Shown here in pieces: positions 26,815-35,871 of a DNA stretch of 64,000 nt. The stretch's first letter is position 1. Each line of letters starts with the position of its first letter. The notes below the pieces were generated by a model. That model made no database searches. It was not told where the DNA came from and saw nothing but the letters and a program-made list of their open reading frames with translations. Source of the stretch: UKL13-2 sp947085425 (GTDB lineage Bacteria > Pseudomonadota > Gammaproteobacteria > Burkholderiales > Usitatibacteraceae); the NCBI GenBank assembly GCA_947085425.1, contig CAMTWK010000016.1, positions 47,825-111,824 of the forward strand, read 5' to 3'. Both the position numbers and the translations under genes were made by a program.

Positions 26815-27603
26815 ATGATGCTTACCACCACTCAAAGAAATTTTTCTTCGCGTGCATTTATGCGCGTTGTTCTGCTGCTGAGCGTACTTTGCCTCGCACC
26901 GGCTCAAGCCCACGCCTGGGATTGGTTCGGCTGGGGAAAACGCGTATCCGGATCGGGTGTATATCAAACCGAAACCCGCAGTGTCACTGGCTACAAAGGC
27001 ATCAAACTATCCGCTTCATTTCATGTGACCGTGGTACAAAATGGCAATGAAGGTGTGACCATCCATGCCGACGATAATTTGTTGCCATTCATTTCAACCG
27101 AAGTTGAGCGCGGCACGCTGGTGATCAAATGGAGCGAACGCAGCCTCAATGTATCGCATAAAAAAATCACCATCACGGTTAGCGCCAAGGAAATTGACGA
27201 CCTTTCCATTGCCGGATCCGGCCATATCATGGTGGACACTCTTAATTCCACCCGCCTCAAAGCGGCCATCGCGGGCTCCGGTGACATCAATATCAACAAT
27301 TTGACCAGCGACACGATCAAGGTCTCGATTGCCGGCTCGGGTGACTTTGCCGCCGGTGGTACCACCAACGACTTCGAGGCCTCCATTGCCGGTTCGGGTG
27401 ACATTAAGGCCGGACGGATGAAGGCAAAAAATTCCAAACTTTCCATTGCCGGATCAGGCAATGCAGTACTGTGGACGACCGATTTGCTCAAATTATCGAT
27501 TGCCGGATCGGGTGATGTGCGTTACTACGGCGACGCCACCATTTCAAAGTCGGTTGCCGGTTCGGGCAGCGTTAAACGGCTAGGCGCAGCACCAAACTTG
27601 TAA
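26815..27603 (+). CDS. DUF2807 (head GIN domain) secreted protein with SIAGSGD repeats
   Basis: 262 residues. A signal peptide with an extended n-region covers about residues 1-37 (ending AQAHA). The mature part has the DUF2807 start (GYKGIKLSASFHVTVVQNG) and then at least seven repeats of the form S-I-A-G-S-G-D/N/H at about 18-20 residue spacing, predicted to build a right-handed beta-helix in the periplasm or on the cell surface. Function of the family is not established; it is often linked to envelope or anti-sigma contexts in other phyla. Two adjacent ATG codons (26815, 26818) follow a gag-containing site. Monocistronic and convergent with msrA. Confidence 0.8.
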   Translation: MMLTTTQRNFSSRAFMRVVLLLSVLCLAPAQAHAWDWFGWGKRVSGSGVYQTETRSVTGYKGIKLSASFHVTVVQNGNEGVTIHADDNLLPFISTEVERGTLVIKWSERSLNVSHKKITITVSAKEIDDLSIAGSGHIMVDTLNSTRLKAAIAGSGDININNLTSDTIKVSIAGSGDFAAGGTTNDFEASIAGSGDIKAGRMKAKNSKLSIAGSGNAVLWTTDLLKLSIAGSGDVRYYGDATISKSVAGSGSVKRLGAAPNL

Positions 27604-27658
27604 AGTCGTGTATTGGCGCGTATTTTCAGGCATTTTTGCTGCGAAATACCCGCCCTTA

Positions 27659-28216
27659 TTAGGTTTTTCTTTTTAGTTGACCGGCAAACTTCAAGCGAAA
27701 TTTTGATACCTTCGGCGACACCACCGCCATACAGTAGCCTTGATGCGGATTACGTTTGAAATACTCTTGGTGATAATCTTCTGCCGGAAAAAATGTCCCG
27801 GCGGCGACCACCTCGGTCACCAGCGGCTTGTCCCAAATTTGTTCCGCAGTGATATGCGCGATGGTTTTTGTCGCGGTACGATGCTGCTGCGGTGAATGAA
27901 AATAAATTCCCGACCGATACTGCGAGCCGACATCGTTGCCCTGCTGGTTCAGGGTGGTCGGATCGTGAATGGCAAAAAACACCCCCAAAATGTCGGTGAA
28001 AGAAATCACCGTCGGGTCAAACGTTACCCTCACCACCTCTGCGTGGCCGCCATTTCCATCACAAACTTTCTGATAATCGGGCTGGGGGTCGTGGCCGTTG
28101 CTGTAGCCAGAGACCACATCAACCACGCCTTCGAGATCGTCAAACACCGCCTCCAGGCACCAAAAACATCCGCCCCCCAGGGTGGCCACTTCGGTTGCGG
28201 CTGCATCAGCTGTCAT
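27659..28216 (-). CDS. msrA: Peptide methionine-S-sulfoxide reductase A
   Basis: 185 residues. The catalytic signature GGCFWCLEAVFDDLEGV holds the nucleophilic Cys of MsrA, and DPTVISFTDILGVFFAIHDPTTLNQQGNDVGSQYRSGIYF is represented in pieces across the middle. It repairs S-form methionine sulfoxide in proteins and depends on thioredoxin. No signal peptide, so cytoplasmic. The start overlaps the stop of the upstream lipoprotein gene by 4 nt, indicating one operon with the PuuD-like and DUF3047 genes. Confidence 0.95.
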   Translation of the reverse strand: MTADAAATEVATLGGGCFWCLEAVFDDLEGVVDVVSGYSNGHDPQPDYQKVCDGNGGHAEVVRVTFDPTVISFTDILGVFFAIHDPTTLNQQGNDVGSQYRSGIYFHSPQQHRTATKTIAHITAEQIWDKPLVTEVVAAGTFFPAEDYHQEYFKRNPHQGYCMAVVSPKVSKFRLKFAGQLKRKT

Positions 28217-29028
28217 TGGTTAAACACTTTCATGACCGACATGGGTGCAAAGTGAATATCACCATAATAGGCAGTGGAACTTTCGCCGGTGTTGTCGGTA
28301 TCGGTCATGATTCCCAACGATCGGATGCGCCCCGGTTTTTCGCCAAACGCCCTCTCAAAATCACGCGCAATATTGCGCTCGTATTCGACCCATTCACCGC
28401 TGCGGGTACTACCGGATTCGGCAACAATCATTTTGATGCGGCTGGTGTGTGGACTCTCGATCACCGCATGTGGCTTGGCCTTGTTTTCCCAAATGTACAT
28501 CAGGGTCGCGTACGGCATCGGCTGGCCGGTCAAGGCTTTCACCCGGTCCGCCATCGCCCGCTCTTCAAAATCAAGTTTGCGAACGTCGCCATCAAAGGTG
28601 ACAATCACCCGTACCGGTGAGTCTTCCAAATCACGGCGATGGTTGTCGGCACCGTGGATTGGTTGTGGCACATGCCAACGCCAATGTATCCACGGCATGG
28701 CGACCGGATCAATATCGAGCACCTTAATCAAACCCGAAGCCGACTGCTCCGCCCTGGCCTCTACAACGGTCACGCCGGACGAGTCGGTCACCAACCGATA
28801 AACCGTGTCGACCTTAAAACGCGACAATTGTCGCGTCCTCCAACCCGTCGGCAGTGGCCCACCCGCGACCGCGCTGGAAAAAGCGGAGACATATTTTTGC
28901 GTCGCATCACCCGCAGGTTCGGTGGTTGCGCATCCAGACAGCAATACCGCGAGCAATGCAAAAACGGGCGGCTTGCGCCACCCGTTTTTAATTTGCAAGT
29001 TCAATGCCCCTTGAAGGCATGCCAACAT
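28213..29028 (-). CDS. DUF3047 family lipoprotein
   Basis: 271 residues from the ATG at 29028, which shares bases with the upstream stop (TAATG). A hydrophobic segment ending in the lipobox LLSGC marks a lipoprotein; the N-terminal stretch before it is unusually long, so a later start is possible. The body matches the DUF3047 pattern: YRLVTDSSGVTVVEARAEQSASGL, WIHWRWHVP, then VRVIVTFDGD and MYIWENKA, and a C-terminal GIMTDTDNTGESSTAYYGDI motif. The domain is probably a beta-sandwich, possibly carbohydrate-binding like. Function unknown. Located between a PuuD-like membrane protein and msrA. Confidence 0.72.
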   Translation of the reverse strand: MLACLQGALNLQIKNGWRKPPVFALLAVLLSGCATTEPAGDATQKYVSAFSSAVAGGPLPTGWRTRQLSRFKVDTVYRLVTDSSGVTVVEARAEQSASGLIKVLDIDPVAMPWIHWRWHVPQPIHGADNHRRDLEDSPVRVIVTFDGDVRKLDFEERAMADRVKALTGQPMPYATLMYIWENKAKPHAVIESPHTSRIKMIVAESGSTRSGEWVEYERNIARDFERAFGEKPGRIRSLGIMTDTDNTGESSTAYYGDIHFAPMSVMKVFNQ

Positions 29029-29621
29029 TACAGGCCGCCGTTTTGCTGCGCCACCATGCAATACAGCATCGGAATCGACAGCATGGTATTGGCGCGCGAG
29101 GTGAGCATCGCCAGCCTCGCCGCCGCCGCTTTTTCCTCAGGCGGAACCACCACGATGCCAAGGGCTTTTTTCTGGTTCGGCCAGATGATGAACCAGACAT
29201 TGAACGCCATCACCAGCGCCAGCCACATGCCGATGCCGATGGCCAGGAATGGTTTTTGCAGGGCCATCGCGTTGCCAAAATAGCCGCTCATGGAAGCGAG
29301 AGTGATGCCGGTGATTACCGTCCACAGAGCGGCGTGGCGAAACCACATCAGGGCGGCGGGCGCGATCACCTTGCTGATGGCGGGCTTTTGCTCATCGGGA
29401 ATTTTTGGCATGGAAGGAATCTGCACAAAATTGAAGTACCACAGGAGGCCGATCCACATCACGCCAAACAACACATGCAGCCAGCGCGTGAAAAACATGA
29501 ACCAGGCGTGGCTCAGGCTGATGTTTGAACCGGATACCAACGTGACAACACCGACAATGATGGCAAGCAGCACAAAACCCGCGATGACGGTTCGTGACAA
29601 TGATTGAAAAATGGCACCCAT
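29028..29621 (-). CDS. PuuD/DUF989-like integral membrane protein
   Basis: 197 residues with about five hydrophobic segments. The WLHVLFGVMWIGLLWYFNFVQ and FVPSM-like entry region match the membrane domain of the urate hydroxylase PuuD family, where conserved His residues bind heme or metal. Full PuuD proteins carry a C-terminal cytochrome c domain that is absent here, so this is the short form common in Betaproteobacteria, and urate oxidation should not be assumed. A good ribosome site (aggaggt, complement of 29626-29632) precedes the start. First gene of the operon with DUF3047 and msrA. Confidence 0.72.
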   Translation of the reverse strand: MGAIFQSLSRTVIAGFVLLAIIVGVVTLVSGSNISLSHAWFMFFTRWLHVLFGVMWIGLLWYFNFVQIPSMPKIPDEQKPAISKVIAPAALMWFRHAALWTVITGITLASMSGYFGNAMALQKPFLAIGIGMWLALVMAFNVWFIIWPNQKKALGIVVVPPEEKAAAARLAMLTSRANTMLSIPMLYCMVAQQNGGL

Positions 29622-29786
29622 TTATTACCTCCTAAAAAAAATCCACATGTCGGCCAACGTGACCGCGAAGGCGAACATGTTATCACTAGCCTGCATATTT
29701 TCTTGCCGAAGGCATTGCTGAAGCCGATCTTCATCCAGACACCGGCCAAATTCACGAATTGCGTTTTGCCAGGCAGGACAAGCGTG

Positions 29787-30329
29787 TTAACGCTGTTGAA
29801 TCACCGCACAAGCAATGCGCGGGCCGGCGTTGCCGGTTGGTTGCGACTTGTAATCATCGGCGTCACGATGCACGATGAGACCGCGTCCAACCACACTGGT
29901 TACCCCGGCACTAACGCTAATCAGGTCCAGAACAAAGCTCATTTTGGCCACACCCTGTGCATTCGCCCGCAGGGACGGCATATCACCGGCATGTCGCTCC
30001 ATAGTTGTATGCGCCCCGTGTGGTTTGCCGGTCGGATTAAAATGCCCGCCGGTACTCATGCCATCTCCAGAGCTGCAATCGCCTTTCTCGTGAACATGAA
30101 AGCCGTGTTCGACATTGGCTTGGAGTCCCGAAACATCAGCATTCACACGCACCTTGTCCCCGACTTGGGTAAACGTTACCGTCCCTTTGGTCGAGTTGCC
30201 TTTTGTTGGCTCGAGCGCAGCGACCGCTGATGGGCCATCCCAACCAATACTGGCACAACCGGCCAGCGCGGACACAATCAACGCCAAACTAACAGTAACA
30301 ACGGTCACGTGTGAATTTGGCGTGGCCAT
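29787..30329 (-). CDS. sodC: Cu/Zn superoxide dismutase, lipoprotein form
   Basis: 180 residues from the ATG at 30329. The signal peptide ends in the lipobox ALAGC, so the protein is likely anchored in the periplasm. Copper and zinc ligands are visible: HGFHVHEKGDC, GGHFNPTGKPHG, the metal-binding Asp region (ERHAGDMPS) and GLIVHRDADDY; the C-terminal PRIACAVI contains the second Cys of the disulfide. It dismutates periplasmic superoxide. It begins only 4 bp after the stop of the small secreted protein at the end of the formate dehydrogenase genes, so it may be read from the same transcript. Confidence 0.93.
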   Translation of the reverse strand: MATPNSHVTVVTVSLALIVSALAGCASIGWDGPSAVAALEPTKGNSTKGTVTFTQVGDKVRVNADVSGLQANVEHGFHVHEKGDCSSGDGMSTGGHFNPTGKPHGAHTTMERHAGDMPSLRANAQGVAKMSFVLDLISVSAGVTSVVGRGLIVHRDADDYKSQPTGNAGPRIACAVIQQR

Positions 30330-30333
30330 TTCG

Positions 30334-30621
30334 CTACTTCTTTGCTGGGGCCGGGGCCGGGGCTGGGGCTGGAGCCGGTGGGGCGACAATTGGCGTCGGT
30401 TTTGGAACAGGTTTGCCGGCTTTTTTCATATTGCTCTGGAAATTGGCAACCGCCTTGCTTTCATATTTCACTTGATCCGCCTTGACCTTTTCCGCAGTGG
30501 CCTTGTCCTTTTCCGCTTTGGCGGCCGCGGCAGCCGGGTCGACCGGCGGTGGAGGTGGCAGTTTTGCGATAACCCCAGAAGCAAACACCGACAAACCTAG
30601 GGCCAGAATTATTTTTTTCAT
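30334..30621 (-). CDS. Small secreted Ala/Pro/Lys-rich protein of the formate dehydrogenase locus
   Basis: 95 residues with a signal peptide (MKKIILALGLSVFASGVIA). The mature part is a charged helix rich in Ala, Lys and Glu, followed by a C-terminal Pro-Ala repeat tail. A strong ribosome site (aggagga, complement of 30627-30633) fixes the ATG at 30621; a longer frame upstream overlaps the gamma subunit gene and is a shadow. No catalytic motif. It sits directly after the cytochrome b subunit gene, so a periplasmic accessory or structural role is inferred. Confidence 0.7.
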   Translation of the reverse strand: MKKIILALGLSVFASGVIAKLPPPPPVDPAAAAAKAEKDKATAEKVKADQVKYESKAVANFQSNMKKAGKPVPKPTPIVAPPAPAPAPAPAPAKK

Positions 30622-30631
30622 ATTTGTCCTC

Positions 30632-31738
30632 CTAGTCGTCGCCAGCGGCGGGTTGTGCATTGGCAGCCGGATTTGCTGATGTTTTGCCAGACTTGACGTC
30701 GTTGTACCAGAATTCATGGTGCTCCTTGGCCCAGGTTTCGTCGACCATGCCTTCACGCATTCCCTTGTAAGCCCCATGCACGCCAATCGTGCCCATATAA
30801 ATATGAGCCAGCGACGCGACAATAAAGATGATGGAGACAATGCCATGCACCAAATTTGCCTCCGCCATGAGTTCGCGCGTGCTGTTCCAATTCGGGAACA
30901 ACATAATTAATCCGGAGGCACTGATGATGATGCCCAGCAGCACAATCGACAACCAAAACCAGACCTTTTCACCAGCATTAAATCGTCCGGACGGAACTTG
31001 TTTTCCAGATAACATGCCGCCAAATTTCGCCAACCAGTCCATGTCCATGGCTTTGAGGTAGTTGTCTTTTACAAAAAGAATAAAGAAGGCGACCAGCGAG
31101 AACATGAACAACGGTCCGATAAAGTTATGCACTACCTTCAGGAGTTGCGCGATCCACGAGAAACCAGTGGTACCAAACAGTGGCATCAGAATGTGTTTGC
31201 CAAACAACAGCACAATTCCTGAAATCGCCAAAACAACAAATGAAATGGCCATGGTCCAGTGCACCATTCTTTCAGCCGAATTGAACCGTTCAATCAACCG
31301 ACCCGTTTCCGCACTGTGCAATTTGATCGGCCCCTTGACCATAAAAAACACCAGTAACATCAACGGCGCAATCACCAACAAAATGCCACCGTAAAAAGTC
31401 ACCGGGCCGTTGCGGACTTCGCGCCACCATTGCCCCTTATCTTCGATCAAAACGTTCATTTCTCGGCCGGGGACCGATGCGAATTGCGGTTTAAGCTCCA
31501 CGTCGGCCCATTTTGGCGGGACGTTCCAGCCGGGTGCCGCAGTACTACCAGCGGGTAGCACGGGTGCCGCCTTGGCCACAGGGGGCGCTTCAGCAGTCGG
31601 GACAGCAACCGGCGCTGCCGCCGGTTTCGGGGCTTGGGCTTGAACACCGAAAGTCAGGGTCAGCGCAAGAGTGGCGAGAAGTGGCGTAAAACATTGACAC
31701 CACTGGCTGGGGGTTGTTAACGATGCGATTTTCATCAA
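30632..31738 (-). CDS. Formate dehydrogenase cytochrome b556 subunit (gamma)
   Basis: 368 residues. A signal-like hydrophobic N-terminus and a Pro/Ala-rich periplasmic extension (about 30-105) come before the FdnI/FdoI-like membrane domain with four transmembrane helices. Heme-coordinating His residues are visible in ERMVHWTMAISFVVLAISG, KVVHNFIGPLFMFS and NLVHGIVSIIFIVASLAHIYMGTIG. The protein takes electrons from the beta subunit and reduces quinone in the inner membrane. The long N-terminal extension before the first helix is larger than in E. coli FdnI. The start lies 57 bp after the stop of the small lipoprotein gene. Confidence 0.9.
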   Translation of the reverse strand: MMKIASLTTPSQWCQCFTPLLATLALTLTFGVQAQAPKPAAAPVAVPTAEAPPVAKAAPVLPAGSTAAPGWNVPPKWADVELKPQFASVPGREMNVLIEDKGQWWREVRNGPVTFYGGILLVIAPLMLLVFFMVKGPIKLHSAETGRLIERFNSAERMVHWTMAISFVVLAISGIVLLFGKHILMPLFGTTGFSWIAQLLKVVHNFIGPLFMFSLVAFFILFVKDNYLKAMDMDWLAKFGGMLSGKQVPSGRFNAGEKVWFWLSIVLLGIIISASGLIMLFPNWNSTRELMAEANLVHGIVSIIFIVASLAHIYMGTIGVHGAYKGMREGMVDETWAKEHHEFWYNDVKSGKTSANPAANAQPAAGDD

Positions 31739-31795
31739 TCGTTCCTCTGTGTATTTTTTGATTAATACTTGACCCGAACGGCTCAGCGGCGCGAA

Positions 31796-32017
31796 CTACT
31801 TGACGCTAATACGAAGGTACTCGTTTTGTGATTTGGTCCGTTCAGCAAGCGCGGTTTCCCACTTCTTTTTGTCCCCGCCAAAACGCGCGTCGTCCTCAGC
31901 CCGCGCGTCTTTCTTGCCAGTATAGACTTTTTCGATTTTGGCCTTTTGATCAATTTCTCCACAGGCCACCAAACCAAAAACCGCAATCATTCCAGCCACT
32001 GCGATCAGGCGCTTCAT
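31796..32017 (-). CDS. Small lipoprotein of the formate dehydrogenase locus
   Basis: 73 residues. The signal peptide ends in a lipobox (GLVACG, Cys19), and the mature ~54 residues are highly charged (Lys, Asp, Glu) with a helical look. The ATG at 32017 overlaps the stop of the beta subunit gene by 4 nt (ATGA), so translation is coupled. I do not recognise a named family. Position between beta and gamma subunit genes suggests a periplasmic helper or an uncharacterised subunit of the complex. Confidence 0.72.
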   Translation of the reverse strand: MKRLIAVAGMIAVFGLVACGEIDQKAKIEKVYTGKKDARAEDDARFGGDKKKWETALAERTKSQNEYLRISVK

Positions 32018-32628
32018 GACTTCACCGCCGCCGATTTTGCATCGCTGCGTTTATAGGCCATGGCCCAGCCCCAGATTTCCTCGCCTTTGAGGCGACGTTT
32101 TACGCGGGTTTTGTAGATGGATTCAATCATTTCGCCATCACCTGCCAACAACGCCTTGGTCGAACACATCTCGGCACACGCCGGCAATTTTCCTTCAGCC
32201 AGTCGGTTACGACCATATTTGGCAAACTCGGCCTTGCTGTGGTTTTCTTCCGGACCACCGGCGCAAAACGTGCATTTGTCCATTTTGCCGCGCAGGCCAA
32301 ACGCACCGGCCTGCGGGAACTGCGGCGCGCCAAACGGGCAGGCGTAGAAACAATAACCACAGCCGATGCACAGGTCTTTGTCGTGCAGCACCACGCCTTC
32401 TTCGGTCTTGTAAAAACAATCGACCGGGCACACCGCCATGCACGGCGCGTCGCTGCAATGCATGCACGCCACCGAGATGGAACGCTCGCCGGGTTTGCCG
32501 TCGTTGACGGTGATCAAACGGCGGCGGTTGACACCCCAGGGCACTTCGTTTTCGTTTTTGCAGGCGGTGACACAGCCGTTGCACTCGATGCAGCGCTCGG
32601 CATCACAGATAAATTTCATTCTTGCCAT
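32014..32628 (-). CDS. Formate dehydrogenase iron-sulfur subunit (beta)
   Basis: 204 residues, a ferredoxin-type subunit with four [4Fe-4S] clusters. Cysteine groups are visible in ERCIECNGCVTACKNEN, CMHCSDAPCMAVCPVDC, DLCIGCGYCFYACPFGAPQ and KCTFCAGG followed by a late CAEMC motif. It carries electrons from the molybdenum subunit to the cytochrome b subunit. There is no C-terminal membrane anchor helix like that of FdnH, in line with a shorter beta subunit. It lies 24 bp after the alpha subunit gene with an aggag-type site. Confidence 0.95.
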   Translation of the reverse strand: MARMKFICDAERCIECNGCVTACKNENEVPWGVNRRRLITVNDGKPGERSISVACMHCSDAPCMAVCPVDCFYKTEEGVVLHDKDLCIGCGYCFYACPFGAPQFPQAGAFGLRGKMDKCTFCAGGPEENHSKAEFAKYGRNRLAEGKLPACAEMCSTKALLAGDGEMIESIYKTRVKRRLKGEEIWGWAMAYKRSDAKSAAVKS

Positions 32629-32652
32629 GATTATTCTCCTTTATCCGTAATG

Positions 32653-35598
32653 TCAGGCGGCCACAACCTGGCACAGCGTGGTTTTGGTTTCCTGCATCAT
32701 CGTCACCGAATCGTAGCCGTAGGTGGTTGCGGTGTTTACCGCCTCACCACGCACAATCGGTGCGGCACCCTTTGGATATTTGTCCAGTAAATCCGCCCCC
32801 TGCCACCAGCCGGCAAAATGGAATGGAATAAACGTCGTGCCGGACGCAACCCGCTCGGTCAACATCGACTTGACCTTGATTTTTGCGCCGGTCGGTGACT
32901 TCACCCAAACATATTGGTTGTTTTTGATGCCACGCGCCTCGGCATCCTTGGGATTGATCTCAACAAAATTTTCCTGCTGCAATTCAGCCAGCCACGGGTT
33001 GGAGCGGGTCTCGTCGCCGCCGCCTTCGTATTCGACCAGTCTGCCGGAAGTGAGAATCAGCGGGAACTCCTTGCTGATGTCTTTGTTTTTTTCCTGCACG
33101 GACTTGTACAGGGTGGGCAGACGCCAGAAAGCGCCCTTCTTGTCTTCGTGTGTCGGGTATTTGGCGATCATGTCCGGGCGTGGTGAATACAACGGCTCGC
33201 GGTGAATCGGCACCGGATCCGGGAAATTCCACACCACCGCACGCGCCTTGGCATTGCCAAACGGATGACAGCCGTGATTCTTGAGGGTCACACGCTGGAT
33301 GCCGCCGGACAAATCAGTTTTCCAGTTTTTGCCCTCGGCGGCTTTTTGCTCATCTTCGGTCAATTCGGCCCACCAGCCGAGTTTTTTCAGCAGCACATGG
33401 TCAAACTCCGGGTAACCGGTCGTGATGTCGGCCCCCAGCGAATGCGAACCGTCTTCGGCCAGCAGTGAAATGCCGTCGCGCTCGACACCAAAATTGGCGC
33501 GGAAATTGCCGCCGCCGTCCATGACGTGTTTGGAGGTGTCATAGAGATTGGGCGAACCGGGGTGTTTAAGCGCGGCGTTGCCATAACACGGCCATGGCAG
33601 GCCGAAATAATCGCCGTTCAGGTTGTAGCCGGTTTCCTTGTCGATGACATCCTTGGTGCAGCGCAGGGTTTTGACATCAAAGGCGGCCATGTTGCGCATG
33701 TGCGCTTTCAGGCGCTCCGGCGTTTGTCCGGTGTAGCCGATTGTCCAGACACCACGGTTGATTTCACGCAGGATGTCTTCGACCACCGGCTCCTGATAGG
33801 GCCCGGCGGCTTTCATTAGCGCAATATTTTGTTTGCCCTCGCGTTTACCCAATAACTGATCACCAAAACCCATGCGGGTGGCAAAGTCATACATGATGGC
33901 GTGGTCAGAGCGCGACTCAAACAGCGGCTCGATGACTTTTTCGCGCCACTGCAGCGAGCGGTTGGACGCGGTGGCCGAGCCAACACACTCAAACTGCGTG
34001 CAAGCCGGCAGCAGGTACACGCCGTCCTTGCGATCCGGCATTGCGGCCGAAGCCGTCGGATAAGGGTCGATGATGACCATCATCTCGACTTTTTCCATGG
34101 CGGTTTTCATTTCCAGGCCACGGGTTTGGGAATTGGGCGCATGCCCCCAATAAACAATCGCTTTCAGGTTGGAATCCTGGTCGATCATTTCGTTTTTTTC
34201 CAACACACCGTCGATCCAGCGCGACAGGGTCATGCCGGGTTTTTCCATCATCGCCTTGGAGGCGTAACGGCTCTTGATGTATTCGTAGTCAACGTTCCAG
34301 ACCTTGGCCCAGTGTTTCCACGACCCCTCCGCCAAACCATAGTAGCCAGGCAATGAATCTGGATTTGGACCGACGTCGGTGGCACCCTGCACATTGTCGT
34401 GGCCACGGAAAATATTGGTGCCGCCGCCGGACACACCGACGTTACCCAGCGCCAATTGCAAAATACACGAAGCACGTACCATCGCATTACCAATGGTGTG
34501 CTGGGTTTGTCCCATACACCAGACCACGGTTGACGGCCGGTTCAGCGCCATGGTTTCGGCGACTTTATAGACCTCGGCTTCCGGCACACCACAGGCTTCC
34601 TCTACAGCCTTTGGATGCCACTTTTTCATAACCTCTTCGCGGATTTTTTCCATGCCAAACACGCGGTCATGCAAATACTTTTTGTCTTCCCAGCCATTGT
34701 TAAAGATGTGATACAACATGCCAAACAAGAATGGAATATCGGTGCCGGAACGAATGCGCACAAACTGGTCGGCCTTGGCCGCCGTGCGGGTGAAGCGTGG
34801 ATCAACCACGATCATTTTCGCGCCGGTTTCCTTGGCGTGCAGCATATGCAGCATCGACACCGGGTGCGCCTCAGCGGCGTTCGAGCCGATATACATGGCG
34901 CACTTGGCGTTCTGCATATCATTGTACGAATTGGTCATGGCACCGTAGCCCCAGGTATTGGCTACACCCGCCACCGTGGTGGAGTGGCAAATACGCGCCT
35001 GGTGGTCACAATTGTTGGTACCGAACAGGGAGACAAACTTGCGCAGCAGATAAGCCTGCTCGTTGTTGTGTTTGGATGAACCGATCCAATAAACCGAATC
35101 CGGGCCGTTGTCCTTGCGCAACTTCATGAATTTTTCGGAGACCTCGCTCATCGCTTGATCCCACGAAATGCGCTGATATTTTCCGTTGACCAACTTCATC
35201 GGATATTTCAGGCGATGTTCACCATGACCGTGCTCACGCACCGATGCGCCCTTGGCGCAATACGAACCCAAATTGAGCGGCGAATCGAACACCGGTTCCT
35301 GGCGCACCCACACACCGTTTTGCACAATGGCATCCATGGCGCAACCGACTGAGCAGTGGGTGCAAACCGTGCGTCTGACTTCCAGCTTGCCATCGGCGGC
35401 TACCGCCGGACCCTTGGCGGAAGCTTCGGCTTTTTGCATCATCGAAAAAGGCAGCTGCGAGGCAAAGGCACCCGCCCCCGCCACCATGCCGGAGCGTTTC
35501 AGGAACGCTCGTCGATCAACCGTGCCAACGATGTCGTTGAATTTGGACGCAAAGGTACTCCTCTGCACCGGCCCTGTGGACTTTTTAGTGAGCAGCAT
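32653..35598 (-). CDS. Formate dehydrogenase molybdopterin subunit (alpha)
   Basis: 981 residues. A Tat signal is present (DRRAFLKRSG, Arg29-Arg30), so the enzyme is exported folded to the periplasm. The first [4Fe-4S] cluster ligands are Cys79, Cys82, Cys86 and Cys114. The active-site residue is Cys204 in ARICHSTTVAG, in place of the selenocysteine of E. coli FdnG, so no SECIS element is needed. Bis-MGD-binding stretches follow, including VDPRFTRTAAKAD and the dinucleotide-binding C-terminal domain with LTSGRLVEYEGGGDETRSN. It oxidises formate to CO2 and feeds the respiratory chain. A clear ribosome site (gaggag) precedes the ATG. Confidence 0.96.
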   Translation of the reverse strand: MLLTKKSTGPVQRSTFASKFNDIVGTVDRRAFLKRSGMVAGAGAFASQLPFSMMQKAEASAKGPAVAADGKLEVRRTVCTHCSVGCAMDAIVQNGVWVRQEPVFDSPLNLGSYCAKGASVREHGHGEHRLKYPMKLVNGKYQRISWDQAMSEVSEKFMKLRKDNGPDSVYWIGSSKHNNEQAYLLRKFVSLFGTNNCDHQARICHSTTVAGVANTWGYGAMTNSYNDMQNAKCAMYIGSNAAEAHPVSMLHMLHAKETGAKMIVVDPRFTRTAAKADQFVRIRSGTDIPFLFGMLYHIFNNGWEDKKYLHDRVFGMEKIREEVMKKWHPKAVEEACGVPEAEVYKVAETMALNRPSTVVWCMGQTQHTIGNAMVRASCILQLALGNVGVSGGGTNIFRGHDNVQGATDVGPNPDSLPGYYGLAEGSWKHWAKVWNVDYEYIKSRYASKAMMEKPGMTLSRWIDGVLEKNEMIDQDSNLKAIVYWGHAPNSQTRGLEMKTAMEKVEMMVIIDPYPTASAAMPDRKDGVYLLPACTQFECVGSATASNRSLQWREKVIEPLFESRSDHAIMYDFATRMGFGDQLLGKREGKQNIALMKAAGPYQEPVVEDILREINRGVWTIGYTGQTPERLKAHMRNMAAFDVKTLRCTKDVIDKETGYNLNGDYFGLPWPCYGNAALKHPGSPNLYDTSKHVMDGGGNFRANFGVERDGISLLAEDGSHSLGADITTGYPEFDHVLLKKLGWWAELTEDEQKAAEGKNWKTDLSGGIQRVTLKNHGCHPFGNAKARAVVWNFPDPVPIHREPLYSPRPDMIAKYPTHEDKKGAFWRLPTLYKSVQEKNKDISKEFPLILTSGRLVEYEGGGDETRSNPWLAELQQENFVEINPKDAEARGIKNNQYVWVKSPTGAKIKVKSMLTERVASGTTFIPFHFAGWWQGADLLDKYPKGAAPIVRGEAVNTATTYGYDSVTMMQETKTTLCQVVAA

Positions 35599-35613
35599 GG
35601 TGATCTCCTCGAA

Positions 35614-35820
35614 TTACAGTTTGGTCGTGTCGTAGTACCGGGCGATGTGCGGCGTCATTCGATACCCGCTCGAAACGGGCTCCGCCGGCGCAAGGGCGGC
35701 AACTTCTGCGCCGACCCCGACGGTCGATTTACCGGTAACTATGGCGGCGGCGGCAGCGGTACCCAGAGTGGCGCCAAGTAAAAAATTGCGGCGCGCGGGC
35801 TTCGATTGGTTTGGCTTCAT
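35614..35820 (-). CDS. Formate dehydrogenase region Tat-target small protein
   Basis: 68 residues from the ATG at 35820, preceded by gaggaggt. It has a twin-arginine signal (ARRNFLLGATLGTAAAAA) and a short C-terminal part ending in the HIARYYDTTKL motif. This matches the small Tat-exported proteins regularly found just upstream of fdh alpha genes in proteobacteria. The function is unproven; help in export or assembly of the alpha subunit has been suggested from context. It lies 15 bp before the alpha subunit start. Confidence 0.85.
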   Translation of the reverse strand: MKPNQSKPARRNFLLGATLGTAAAAAIVTGKSTVGVGAEVAALAPAEPVSSGYRMTPHIARYYDTTKL

Positions 35821-35871
35821 GTCATACCTCCTCGTACGAAATGTGCGGATTGCTACATCATTCAAACGACA

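Noticed and set aside
32653..35598. Possible selenocysteine codon in the formate dehydrogenase alpha gene
   Set aside because: The active-site residue is encoded by a Cys codon (Cys204) and the frame has no internal TGA.
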